Below are positions 23,653 to 34,560 of a stretch of DNA of 64,000 bases, piece after piece. Origin of the DNA: Sequoia sempervirens (Eukaryota; Streptophyta; Pinopsida; Cupressales; Cupressaceae). Every line of letters begins with the position of its first letter. Position 1 is the stretch's first letter. Where the stretch lies: positions 178,991 to 242,990 of the forward strand of contig VDFB02344204.1 of the NCBI GenBank assembly GCA_007258455.2. The letters run 5' to 3'. A program made the position numbers and the translations under genes. Below the pieces are notes generated by a model. That model saw only the letters and a program-made list of their open reading frames with translations, made no database searches and had not been told where the DNA came from.

Positions 23653-23748
23653 AATCCTCTTAGTGACTCTATTTGCATGAAAATCAATAAAAGCAAAAAA
23701 TTATCAAAAAAATACAAAAAAAAATAGTAAAGAAAAATAATTCGTCCT

Positions 23749-23815
23749 ATGGTGAAAACCACCCTTAATGGCGCCTTGGATAAGTACATTTGGTGAAAAC
23801 TTGTCCTCAGGCGCC
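23749..23815 (+). repeat. Second pair of GAAAAC-hairpin-GCGCC motifs after integrase
   Basis: Units at 23749-23775 and 23790-23815 both start TGGTGAAAAC and end GGCGCC. The stems between differ (CCA...TGG and CTTG...CAGG) but still pair. As with the first pair, an A-rich AGTAAAGAAAAATAA precedes them. They lie in the 3' untranslated part, about 100 bases past the polyprotein stop. Confidence 0.7.
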
Positions 23816-24019
23816 ATTCGTAGAGGGCTTAATCATTATCTACCTTGCGTCTTAGTTATTTTATATTCATCCTAATAATCCTTGCCCATCTTACCCTTGG
23901 CTGCTAGGTATATATCTTGGTTGAGCATTGGACGATCTACTTTAGCTACCTATCATCCTGAGCTTTATCCTAATCTGAGCTTGTGTCGTTCTGACCTTTT
24001 TTTTTCCTGTTCTTTTGTG

Positions 24020-24430
24020 TCACCATCTAGGATCTTCCATTGTGTCGGTCTTCATTTTGTCCAACGATCACTGTCATCCTCTGTCGAACTACGTTGCCCC
24101 TGCGTTGCCACGTAGGCAAGGTTGTTCATTCGATTTGCCCCCGGTGCATTTTGGACCAACTTGTTTTGGTCCTTCATCACTTTGTCTTCACCAATCCCTT
24201 TTCGCTTTTACCCATGATCGTTCATCTCCGAACTACATTGCCCCTGCGCTTTCACGTAGGTAAGGTTGGTCATTTGGTCCTCCCCCGGAACATTTGTCTG
24301 TCATCTTTTGTGTCCATCATCGGTCACCATTGTCTTCTTTCCGATTTATCCATGGTCTTTTTCTGGAACTACGAGGGCTCTGCGCTTTCACGTAGGCAAG
24401 GCTAATCTTTGATCGGCCCCCGAGCCCCTA
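24020..24430 (+). repeat. Degenerate ~140-bp tandem repeat, 3 units
   Basis: GAACTAC...TGCGYTTTCACGTAGGYAAGG recurs with starts near 24086, 24231 and 24366, each followed by a GGTC/GATC...CCCCCGG segment. It lies in the 3' untranslated region of the Tat element, between pol and the antisense gene. Confidence 0.7.
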
Positions 24431-25925
24431 GGTCTGTAGGTTATGTCATTTCTCTGCCTTATGTCTTGCCTCCTTTGTGTCGTGTCATCAAGCCATGCCC
24501 TTATCTAGCTAAAACTTAGCACACAAACTCCACTTGTATTACGAGAGTTAATTAATTTTGAAACATCTCGTGTCGTAACGATCGTTTAGTTTAGGTTATC
24601 CATCATTTGTGGTCTTAACAGGATGCATCCTTCCTAATCGACCTCATCAATCCCATCCATCTCATTGATCCTATGGCAAATGACGTTTTAAAATTGATCT
24701 TTCTTGATGCTTCTGGAGTTTTGAACCCCCTTATCATCACCTTTTAAGGCCACCATGATCCATTATATTATGGTGTGTTTTGACTAGTTAACATAGGGGC
24801 ATATCTTGATCTTTTTATTGTTGTTGTCTGTTGGATTCTCCACATCGTATCCACCAAGATCCTTGTGATCTTGTGTTACATTGGGGTGTCTTATGTGCTT
24901 GTGGTTATCCCAATACTTGGCTCGACCAAGGTCCTCTCGACTTTGGAGTGTGGGGATAACCTCTGTGTTTCTTATGTCTTATGCATTAGACACTAATCTA
25001 CCTCAATCCTCCATACCTTGGTGTATCGTATCTTATGCTATAGCAAAAACCAGTGCTTCAAAAATGACAAATTGTATTAGGATTGCATTTCATAATCATG
25101 ACCATTGCATTACATTCATCCTATGATTTTGGTTGTGCAAATATTTCTCCTCCATCCCTTTTTCTTCTCAAAATACTAAAAGGTTTTTGATAGGTGCACA
25201 CTCACACCATGTCCACATTCATCTTCCACTATCACCTAGGACCCTATTGACACTTATCATGAAATAATTACATTTTTGATCCATACCTTTGTACACTATC
25301 TTAGGTTCTTCCATAATATCACCACCTGCAATATCAAGTGTTAGGTCCACCATCAATACCGTCATAATACATCCATTCCATCTTGCATCACACATATTAG
25401 TCAAACATGTACATAACCATCATAAGCATATAAAACATAAACATTTGTCACGTCATCATAAGCATATCCACATCTATCTTAAACATATACATCATACAAC
25501 ATAGGCATTCATCATACATGAAAACAAAAATCACCATACATTACATCCTGCATCACACACATTAGATTGGCATGCATAAAACCCCTCAAAAACTATCATA
25601 CATAAATATATATATATAAACATTCATACATGTAACATCCACAAAAGTCATCATAGATAACTGCCATCATATGACCATCCACATGCATCAACACAATCAT
25701 CTATAAATCTCAAATCCATCACACATAAAACATGAAGTCAATAAGAGTTATTGTATATATAAATATAGCACAAGTCCACAGTACATCTCATAGTCAAGAC
25801 TAACATGTCATCACAATATGTGACCATCGTATACAAAAATCATCCAATCAAAACACCAGTACAAGGTCCTGCAAATATCCACTACACCTCTGCACTATCC
25901 ATTTACCCTGCACCTGTCAAAAACA
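24431..25925 (+). other. 3' untranslated region of the Tat element
   Basis: No conserved open frame is seen. From 25360 to 25770 it is a low-complexity CAT/ACATA-rich tract (repeated CATCATAAGCATA, CATACAT). Nothing here resembles an RNA gene. It separates the sense polyprotein from the antisense gene. Confidence 0.5.
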
Positions 25926-25929
25926 TAGT

Positions 25930-28324
25930 ATCTTGTCATCTACCAAATGAACTCTCCACATTTGATCTCTGTGGAGAATCAGGTACTGCTCCCCTGCCTG
26001 GTGAAACCCCTGGTGAATCACTGTAACCTCGAATCCGTGTCCCCAATGACTGAAACGGTGCTGACATCTGAGGTGTTTGTCGGGTGTAACGGAATGTCCG
26101 TTGTGTCGGATCAAGAACTACATGATAATATGCAGTTATCCAAAATCCTAACTCTATCATGTTCTCTCACTCTGTAATCTGGACCCAAACGAAATTCCGC
26201 TCCCAACGATACCTGTCTCGGTCCCTAGTAATGGCTCTCCTCTCCTACTCCCATGCCTCCTAAGCCAACCGGCTCTGTGCCAGCTCTGCCTATAATCAAT
26301 CCCTCATCTCCTCTGCAGTCGCTGCCTGTGCCACCACTGCATCTCTCTCTCCACAACCTATATATCTGCTTCTAGCATCCCACCCTCACCCTGACCTGCC
26401 AGTGCATGAGCCATCACGACATCTCTCTCCGCCTGTAGAGTATACATCTGTATCTCTGCTGCATCTCTCTCCCTCTGAGCCACCTGTGCCCGAATCACTA
26501 TTGCATCCCTATCCCTCTGAAAAGTGTGCTCTCAGCTCTGCTGAATCCCGCTCTCTGGAGAATCGATACCTCTGCTACTACCTCCTCTCCTCCTCTGTAG
26601 TGACTATCTCCGCCTCTACCAATGCTCTCACTCTGAATGCGCGTCTGCGCCACATCCCTCTCCGTCTCCATTGTTCGCACCTACCCCTGTGCTACATCCC
26701 TCTCGGCCTGCATAATCTGTGCCTGCTCCCTGGCCTCATCCTCCCTCTCCTACATCAGCTCCATCTCTCCAACTGTCTACTCAAGGCAAAGTACTCTATC
26801 CTGAAGCTCATTCCAATCTCGCTGCAGATCTCCCGACTGCTGACCAATACATCTTGTCCCCTGATCTGCCCCCTGCTCTGTCCCCCCTCTGGCTCCCTCC
26901 TAGCCTATAAAACCACGACCTCCGCCTGCAATTTGTCGCGATCCCACGTCACACTGGTCAACTCACCCTGCATCCTCTGCAGCTATGTCTGTGCCCTGTC
27001 TCTCCCTCACCGCTCCCCCTAGCTCGAAAACAATGGTCTCATAATCTCTATGTGCCTCTCGTTGTACTCTTGCTAGCTCGGCCTCAAAAGATCTCTCTGC
27101 TCCGCAATCTGTAACCTCACCTCTGCTCCTCTCGCCTATATAGTGGGATCCTTCGGTACCACAACCAATGCTAATGACTGCCTCTATAACATCCCCCTCT
27201 ACCACCTCCCTGTCTACGTCCATAGCATCATCCTCCCCACCCGCCTGCTCCGTTCCATCCTCCCCGCCCTCCTGCTCCTGTCGCCCCTCACAGTCCTCCA
27301 CAATACGACGAACCTGGAATCATCCCATCTGTCTCTATCTCTCCACCACGAACCGAAGTCATGTCGATCTCCTCTCCTTTGGCACTGCTGTAACATCCTC
27401 ATCCTCTCTGTCCTGCTCCTGTCGAGCCTCATGACTCCATAATAGGCCGAACCCACAACCGTCGTGGCTGACCATGTCGTCCTACCACAAACTGTCTTCT
27501 CCCCTCCTCTGGTGCCTCCCTCGCACCTACCACCTCCACATACTCTACATCCTCTTCATCCTCCTCGTCATCCACATCCCTCACCTCCTCCACCCTCTAC
27601 ACCCCCTGGGCTCTCTGTGGCTAACCCCTCCCCTGCGCTCTCCCCCACTGCTGACCATCTTTCTGACCTCGCCTCTGATGTCTCCTCCTCCTCCTCCCTA
27701 GTCTGCCCGCCTGCTTTGTCTCATCGAGCTCCTCCTGTCCCCCCTGATCTACCACTGCCATAGCCTCTCGTCGCTGCTGCATCCCCCCTCTCCTCTCTCT
27801 TCGTAGTCTTTGCTCATCCTCTGGTCCGAAACCAACTACCCTAAAAATAGGCTGAACAGGAGTAATCTTATCTCATAACCTATTCTGGAACCACCTCCGG
27901 TATCGCTCGGTCACAACCGACACCTACTCTCCTCCAACTCTTTCAGGATAGGGCACATGTCCTGCTGCCCTCTATGATGCCCTGGTTGTACCTCGTGCCA
28001 CGAGGCCTCCCCATGGTATCTCTATTGTACCGCTGAAACATGATAGGCGCTGTCAGAATATCCTATATCACTCCAAACTGTTTCAACACTCTGTCTGGTC
28101 GATGCGACTCTACTATGCGCGACAAAGTCTCAATAATAAAACATCTGCTCAGAAAGTAACCCTCATGTCTCCTCGTATCAATCCATCCCCTAAACTGGGG
28201 CAACCTATATGGCTGCCACTCTATATCCCTCGAATGTAAATCATCAAAAGCTCTCCTCCACCCCTACATATCTCTCTGCATCTCATAGCGTAGAACCCAA
28301 CCTCTCGCCTTTCCATACCCCTAC
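25930..28324 (-). pseudogene. Antisense PMD (plant mobile domain) gene of the Tat element, 5' truncated
   Basis: On the minus strand from 28260 the protein reads DIEWQPYRLPQFRGW, then IVESHRPDRVLKQFG, then TAPIMFQRYNRD. These match the C-terminal half of the plant mobile domain found in MAIN-like proteins and in antisense genes of Tat retrotransposons. A TAG (from CAG) follows KQFGVI, and a TGA lies at about 27940. In another frame YRRWFQNR and FRVVGFGPEDEQRLRRERR follow. Further on is a Glu/Arg-rich, coiled-coil-like region (27300-26500, with MQAERDVAQ and METERDVAQ repeats), and a Pro/Ser-rich end stops near 25936. The N-terminal half is lost where the 3' LTR now begins (28325). The strong C+T bias of the plus strand over 26200-27830 reflects this GA-rich antisense coding. 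Its function in the element is unknown. Confidence 0.75.
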
Positions 28325-29251
28325 TCAAGCACACTCAAGTCTAAAAGAACAGGAAAATAATACCAGTCAAACAACAAATCAAGCTACCAATCCTTTATTA
28401 AGAGAAAAAAATCTTTGAACATGAAAAACTAACTAAAACCATGGCAAATCAATGGTGCCATCATCGAAAGCTTGAAGTAGAGATTTGACGGCATCAAAAA
28501 TTAGAAAAGAAAAATAAAACTAACTGAAACCATGGCAAGTGACTTACCTCAAGCAGAGCCTCAAACCAAATGACCAAATTTTACTTTGAACTGATGGGCA
28601 GTATCACAATCTATTTATAGGCAAAGATGAAGGGTGGGTGATATTCTGCGCAACCATCCATTAATGAAGCAGTTATAACAAGTTTTTCAAAACATCAATG
28701 TATGATTTGAGTTGAGCACATCACGCAACTTGTTGCCTACGTGCCTTCAATCTCACTTAACTTGCATAAGTTTGTATGAGATATTTTCTTCATCTTTATC
28801 TATCCTGTAGCATGCAATTTTCTTTGCAAAACTCATCGCCATTGAAATCAGACATGGGCTAAAGTAGTTTATCTGAAAACATTTCAAGGAGTTCCTAATA
28901 ATTGCCATTGTTCCTGCTTAACTATTCAAGAGAACAAGGTATTCATTTATATTTTAATCTTATTTTTTTATTATATAAAATTTACATTATATATTACTTA
29001 TGCTAATATATATACTTAACTACGTAGGATAAAAGACGTCATAATGTTAAAACCTAAATATGCTCATTATTAGGATCTCACCAAATAATTTCTTTTTCCT
29101 AACCTATCCAAAGATCAATTAAACTATGAATTTTTTTATAAATTAATTTCATTTGATTTATAAAAAAATATATTAATTATTAATTATAATAATTTCATAC
29201 TTATATTTAATATTTTGTATTCTCGAATATAATATATAATAATAATGTAAC

Positions 29252-29288
<37 letters not shown>

Positions 29289-31156
29289 AATCTATATAAT
29301 ATATTAATTATATTTTGTATTAAATAAAAATATAATAATTATTAATTTAAATATATATAATAGTTTTGTTGGAGAATATAACATATACTAATAATAAATA
29401 ATATAATTATATATTTATAATTATTTTTTTATTAGATAAAATTTACATTATATATTGCTTATGCTCATATATACTTAACTACATAGGATAAAGGATGCCA
29501 TAAAGTTAAAACCTAAATGTGCTCATTATTAGGATCTCGCCAAATATTATGTTATATATATATAATTCTATTAAAAATAAATGGATGTCCATTTTTAGTT
29601 TTGCTTTGGTTCTTACCATGGCAACATTTTTGGACAAATGAAAACCATTTTTTCATATCGCCACCTTTTGGAACCCATGATCCTAATATTAACATTAATA
29701 TTACATCACCACGTTTTGTCATATCATTAATATTAATATTAATATAAGATTATAATCACCAATACTATTAAAATTAACATTATTTCTGTAGACATCTAAA
29801 TTTAATCTCTCATATGATTAAATTTACTCATTTTTCGTCTATCATATTAAATATTAATTTATTAAATTAATATTACACATTTTGTCTCATATCTGTAAAG
29901 TGTTTAATTTAATAACTAAATGCTTTATCTTTCACCTTCTTCCTCTCTAGATTAAATAAATACACCAATTTATTTAATTTAATCATTTTTTACCCTTTTG
30001 ATTTAAAATCAATTTAAAATTCTTCATTCTCTCTCCTTGTCACATCTTCCATGATCTTGCTCTAATCTGAATTAATTTAATTAATTCATGATTATGATGT
30101 GCATCCTCTTAATCAAAGATTAATGTCACATCCTCCTACATTTGCCACTTGCCCCTAATCTTCCATTAATTATTCTAATCGAATATTTGCACAACCTTAA
30201 CCAAAGTCATTAGCCATATTTAGCACCACCTTTTTAGTCAACATTTGCATTTATCTCTTTTTAGCATTGACCCTCTTTCCTATGTGAATTTTTAATTCAC
30301 ATTTATTTATCATAGACTCTCTTCTTCCCTATGCGAATTTTTAATTCACATTCTATCTTCTAAGGCTTCTAGAACCTTGGACTTGTTACATCATCTACAT
30401 ATGACCAAGTCCCACCTTTTTGGAGCTCACCTTTTATCTTTTAGACTCTCTTAAGAATTAAATTTAATTCACATTTATTTCTCCAACCACCTCTCCTTTT
30501 CCCATGGAGATTTTTGAGGAATTCCAAAATTCCTCAAATGTCCCTTTCACTCTCACTTGGAGACAAGAAATTCCGTTTTGAGGAAATCCTCACTCCCCAA
30601 GGTACTTGGAGGGTACTTGTCCTTCCTCCACCTCATGTACCTTTTGGCCACCTCACTTATACTTCATCTCCTCTTAGCCACTACACCATCCACATGTTAA
30701 GATGTGAGGGCTTGTGAGTTCTCAACCCACCATAGCCCTTCATCTTGACTTTGTTGGATGAATCTCATCCGTTAAATTCTCTAGAAAATTCAAATTCTTC
30801 TATAAATACCCCCTCCTCAAGGGCATTTTCAACACTTTTATTTTGAGCAACCTTATGCTGCCAATTTGCATTCTCAAACATTTGCTACCATTTAGCCATC
30901 CATTTAGTCATTTTGCATTATCAATCTTGCATCTAGTAACATCAAAAGTCATCTAAAGAACATACAAATTCATCTAAATCAAGGGCCAACCAAAGAATCT
31001 TCAACAACAAAGAAGGTATAATCGATTTGCATTTTATTTCATCTATTTTCTTTATTTTATCATTCTTTAGACTAATCATTGAAGTGTTCTTAGTGTTTTA
31101 TCATTTGCATTCTAAGATGTTTTGCACATTAAAATAGGGTAAAATTTTAAGGTACA
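28325..31156 (+). repeat. 3' LTR of the Tat element, lacking its first ~113 bp
   Basis: Homologous to 11063-13889 from TCAAGCACACTCAAGTC to GGTACA, followed by the TAATT duplication. There is no polypurine tract in front of it; instead it abuts antisense PMD sequence in mid-domain. A deletion therefore spans the internal/LTR junction. The copies differ by single substitutions, a 21-bp indel near 11150 and a longer AT run here (about 29259-29285). Confidence 0.88.
30801..30808 (+). promoter_or_regulatory. TATA box of the 3' LTR
   Basis: TATAAATA at the position matching 13534-13541 in the 5' LTR. If active it would drive read-out transcription into the flanking DNA to the right, which contains gene-like sequence. 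Confidence 0.6.
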
Positions 31157-31161
31157 TAATT

Positions 31162-31510
31162 TCCAATAATAGTATTAATATTAATCTCGATATTTATTTT
31201 GTTATTTTTTTAATTAATCTCAATATTTAATGTTAATACTATATTTATTATAATTTTCTTCAAAAAAAGGTTGGAACCTATATTTATTATTATGATTACC
31301 GAAGTATTTTGATATCAATAATTTTATCACATAATATTATTTGAATTTGATATTACTATCAATATAAATATCGATAAATTTGGGGAGTTATAACTCCCTG
31401 TAATTAATTTATAACTACTTGTAATTGATTTAGCAATGTGAATATATATAAATTGAATTAGATATAAATAGATAAATCTAATTCAACTAAGATTTCATTA
31501 TTATTAAATT
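31162..31510. other. AT-rich flank, nothing recognised
   Basis: Sequence outside the Tat element, very AT-rich with repeated ATATTAATATTAATCTC-like phrases. No gene or element end is visible. Confidence 0.5.
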
Positions 31511-31522
31511 AAAGTTAATATT

Positions 31523-31719
31523 TATAGATGGTTCCAGGAATCAGCAAACATAAGTTGGTTCGTGTTTGTCAGGTCACATGGTTGTCGATCTATGTGGCTC
31601 GCTGGTGCTCTGGATATTTATATCTTGGTAGCCATATGGCTTTTGTATCTCTTCTCGTAAAGGAATTGTGGGAGATGTCCCCTCTGATAGCACTTACCTA
31701 AAAAAAAATTAAAAAAAAT
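31523..31719 (+). mobile_element. Short polyA-tailed insertion (SINE-like or truncated LINE)
   Basis: About 197 bp between two copies of AAAGTTAATATT, ending in an A-rich tail (31700-31719). It contains GGTTCGTGTTTGTC near 31558, faintly like a pol III B box, but no clear A box. No coding region is visible. It may be a SINE or only the 3' end of a LINE. Confidence 0.5.
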
Positions 31720-31731
31720 AAAGTTAATATT

Positions 31732-33007
31732 GTGGGTGGTTGGGTAGGTGATCCTCCACATCCGCGAAGGGATAACGAAGGGTTATGACTTGGCTTCTAC
31801 GTGGATCTCATTGATGAGGTCATTACTACCGGTATGAGTGGAGGGAGTGGAAATGACAGTTGGTGTTTAGTTGGGAGTACTCCATATGCGACAAGTACAT
31901 GCACTGTTGTTAGCTAGCGAAATGCTCTCATTTCAAGGTTTGCCTTGTGTTAAAGGTAGGAGGCAGAGGATGATAGATCATGCAAGGAAAAATTGCCTTG
32001 CACCGCAATAATTCATGGCTCGTGTGATGTGAGTCTGGCTTTGTTGTCTTGGGCTTTATTTATGGGTGGTGTAGCCAACAGGTTGGTAAAGTGTGGGTTG
32101 TAGTGTTTATGTGGGGTTGGTGGCAAGTTGGCCGGCTACGTTAGACTTCTGGTATTCATTGAAGATGGCAAAGTTCGGTCACTCCAAGTTCATTATCTCA
32201 GTTTCTATGGAGGGGTTGGAATCTTTTGGTGCAGATACACCCATTTCTCTGGTGGCGACGGAGCGACAAGCTGCATTCAGAGAAATAACTGACCAACAGC
32301 TCAAGCGCATTTTACTTGGAAGTGATCTTTCAGTTCTGGCCGTGGTTAAAATAGTATTAGGGAAAGGCCATTTAGAGAGGAAGGAGTATGCGAGGGATAA
32401 TGCTTATATCTCCTCGCACTTCTTACCCTTGTTTGTTGGATGTTGAGGTTTCTAAGGTGGCGGCTAAGGACTTGCTCGTGCGCTTGTTTCATGAGGACTT
32501 GGGTGGATAAGAGGAAATTCTAAAGGCTGCAATTGTTGGGAAAGGGATTCTACATCCAGCGGATTTGGAGCTGCTTTGGAAAATGGACAAGGTTGTGAAG
32601 TTTTTCCCTTTCCTTCTGGATTTGAAAGGGGCGGAGCTTATGAGGCACAAGATGATTTCGATCGTGGCGGTGGAATTTCTAAAAGGAAAGCTAGGGTTGA
32701 TGGCGACAGATGGCATGGACTAGGTGGTGGATTTCGACACTTTTGCTAAGTTGAATGGGTTCCTCTGAAGTGCAATTTTTTTTTGTTTTGGCTTAATTTT
32801 TGCTTTTTTTAGCTAAATGTTTAGTTTAAGGGCTTACTGGTACTGGCTTGACACAGCCATTTCTGCTTGAATTAAGCTTCCTTATTGGACTAGTTGATGT
32901 GGTCTATGGTAGTTTTTTGTCACTTGGTCGGGTGATGGTATTTCCTATGTAAAGCCTATTTTCACTTTAATATAATATATCAAACTCTTACATATCAAAA
33001 AAAAATT
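31732..33007 (+). mobile_element. PolyA-tailed insertion with degraded coding sequence
   Basis: About 1.28 kb ending in AAAAAAAAA at 32997-33005 and flanked by the repeated target sequence. A coding-like stretch from 32093 to about 32445 (KMAKFGHSKFIISVSMEG, LLGSDLSVLAVVKIVLGKG) continues in another frame (AAKDLLVRLFHEDLGG, then KAAIVGKGILHPADLELLWK) to about 32767. The rest, 32768-32996, is T-rich 3' untranslated sequence with TTTAATATAATATA before the tail. It could be a LINE ORF1 remnant or a retrocopy of a host transcript; the protein is not recognised. Confidence 0.5.
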
Positions 33008-33019
33008 GAAGTTAATATT

Positions 33020-33573
33020 TCATTATTATTAAATTAAAATCAATATTGTGATCTAAGTGTCCACATTTCACAATTTAATTTTGTTAATAATTAATAGTTG
33101 TGAATATCTCCAAATCTCTATATTTAAAATTTGTTAATAATTATTATCTATGAATATCTTAACAATTCACAATTCAAATTTACTAATATGTGGTATTTAG
33201 CTTACTACACCTAATGTTTTTAGTTATATAAATATTACTAATCATCATAATCATTTTTTATTAAGAGCCAATAAGTTTGATTATATGTTTGATTGTTGTC
33301 CCTCACTTTGATTTATTTCAATCTACATATATATTAAATCATAACCTTCTAAAATACTAAATTAAATTATATTTTTGACTTAATTTAATTTCGGAATTTA
33401 CTTCTTTAATTATACCTTACAAAATGTATCTCTATGGTTTCACGGATATGGATAAAAATAAACTAATAATGCAATTAACATAAGTCATAAAAAATAAAGC
33501 TAACTGTCAACTATTATAAACACCAAAAACAAACCGTAGTAAATACCCACGATGACAAGGAAGTGATAATAAC
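33020..33573. other. AT-rich spacer
   Basis: Repeated AATTTGTTAATAATTA phrases and no open frame. Nothing is supported here. Confidence 0.5.
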
Positions 33574-34560
33574 TTAAGTGCCATAAAAACTACGACCTAA
33601 CCCAGTAAACGCAATTCTTTCAAAAGAATGTACCTTGCAAACATCATAAATTTTACTTTGCCCTAACACTCGTTGAGAGCTTAACTTCCCTACGCTTTCA
33701 TCTACACAACAGGGGCGCGGGGATGAAGGCTGACGCTGGCAGATCGCCCCTCCTTCCACTCTGACTGCCAACGTCCCATAGCAGGTCGCTAATGTTTTTG
33801 TTCTCTTTGGTTTATTTGTTAATTTTTTTGTTAACAGGTCGGAAACAAGGGAGAGTGGCGACTAGAGGAGATTAAAATCTCAGCGCCTTGTATTTCCGCC
33901 TCTTACTGGCTTGTAAATGCATCATATTTTCGCCTCTTTTTACAGTTTTCATTACCAACACTCAATGTCCGGTTGAATAGCAGGTGAAAGAAAAAACTAA
34001 ATATGCAATTAAACTATGGGGAAAAATTCCAGGCTCTAATGTGATAAAAATTAAACTAAAAGATGCTCTGCCTTGAGTAAAATTAAATTTAATAAATTTC
34101 AGAAAAATAACTCACATCCTGATTTACCAATTCAAAAGCTGGAATAGCATTTTAAACTATATTTTAAATTTGAAAAGTTTCACACTGCATCTGAAATTTT
34201 TAAAAATTCTTCTATAATTTTACTTACCATCTTTCCAATTCCGTCCATTCTAGGCAGGAAGTTCCAGAGCAATTTTCCATCGTACTTTGTGATACACAGT
34301 TGCCGCACCTAAAATCTCAACCACACCACTCAGCATAAATGTCAAAACTGAAAAATAAAAATTAAAAAATGGCAATCAATCAAATAATACTGATTGCTCT
34401 GTTTACCTGATAATTTCATCATCTGAAGTGGCGCTGAAAAATATCAGAAAACAATGTACACGGCAAAGAAAGGCGGATAATAAAACCCTAACCCTAGGCG
34501 GACATACAAGTATTCTTTTTCGCTTTTCACAAACCCTAACCCTAGGGAGACATACAAAAC
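33574..34560 (-). other. Possible 5' end of a host gene on the minus strand
   Basis: Read on the minus strand, two well-formed splice sites follow one another: a donor CAG|GTAAAC at 34407/34406 and a donor ATG|GTAAGTA at 34228/34227, with acceptor TTTATTTTTCAG before 34347. The 120-bp exon 34347-34228 contains an ATG-led frame that closes at TAG and a later ATG (MDGIGKM) open to the donor. A CG-rich patch at 33700-33790 could be another exon, ending TTTGCAAG|GTACAT. Telobox motifs lie just upstream. No protein family is recognised. It could also be a broken gene or a non-coding transcript. Confidence 0.3.
34483..34557. promoter_or_regulatory. Two telobox-bearing 27-bp direct repeats
   Basis: AAACCCTAACCCTAGG begins at 34483 and again at 34531, each continuing to GACATACAA, so the unit is 27 bp and the offset 48 bp. 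AAACCCTAA is a known plant promoter element (telobox), often near the start of genes for translation and cell growth. Here it sits just upstream of the proposed minus-strand exons. Confidence 0.5.

Larger units (their letters stand above)
10950..31156 (+). mobile_element. Very large Ty3/gypsy retrotransposon, Tat lineage, degenerate (~20.2 kb)
   Basis: The 5' LTR runs 10950-13889 (TGTG...TACA) and the 3' LTR survives as 28325-31156. The 5-bp sequence TAATT lies just outside both ends (10945-10949 and 31157-31161), which fits a target duplication. Between the LTRs are a primer-binding-like site, a 2.2-kb leader, gag, protease, reverse transcriptase, two RNase H domains, integrase, a long 3' region and an antisense PMD gene. 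The second, archaeal-type RNase H domain and the antisense gene are known hallmarks of the Tat lineage. The coding strand holds about 16 stops and several frameshifts. The 3' end of the internal region, including any polypurine tract, and the first ~113 bp of the 3' LTR are missing. The LTRs differ by only about 2-3% by eye. Confidence 0.88.
31511..33019. repeat. Three copies of a 12-bp target sequence around two polyA-tailed inserts
   Basis: AAAGTTAATATT occurs at 31511-31522 and 31720-31731, and as GAAGTTAATATT at 33008-33019. The second and third copies directly follow A-rich tails. This is what two successive target-primed insertions at one site would leave. Confidence 0.7.

Noticed and set aside
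26402..27763. Plus-strand open frames of up to ~206 codons rich in Leu, Pro and Ser
   Set aside because: They are shadows of the GA-rich antisense coding region; no start context, domain or conservation supports them.
11063..31156. Segmental duplication of 2.8 kb unrelated to transposition
   Set aside because: TG...CA ends, TAATT on both sides, a primer-site-like sequence after the left copy only, and gag-pol between the copies all fit LTRs.
34483..34546. Interstitial telomere repeats (CCCTAACCCTA)
   Set aside because: Only one and a half telomere units per copy, embedded in a 27-bp repeat; telobox promoter motifs fit better.
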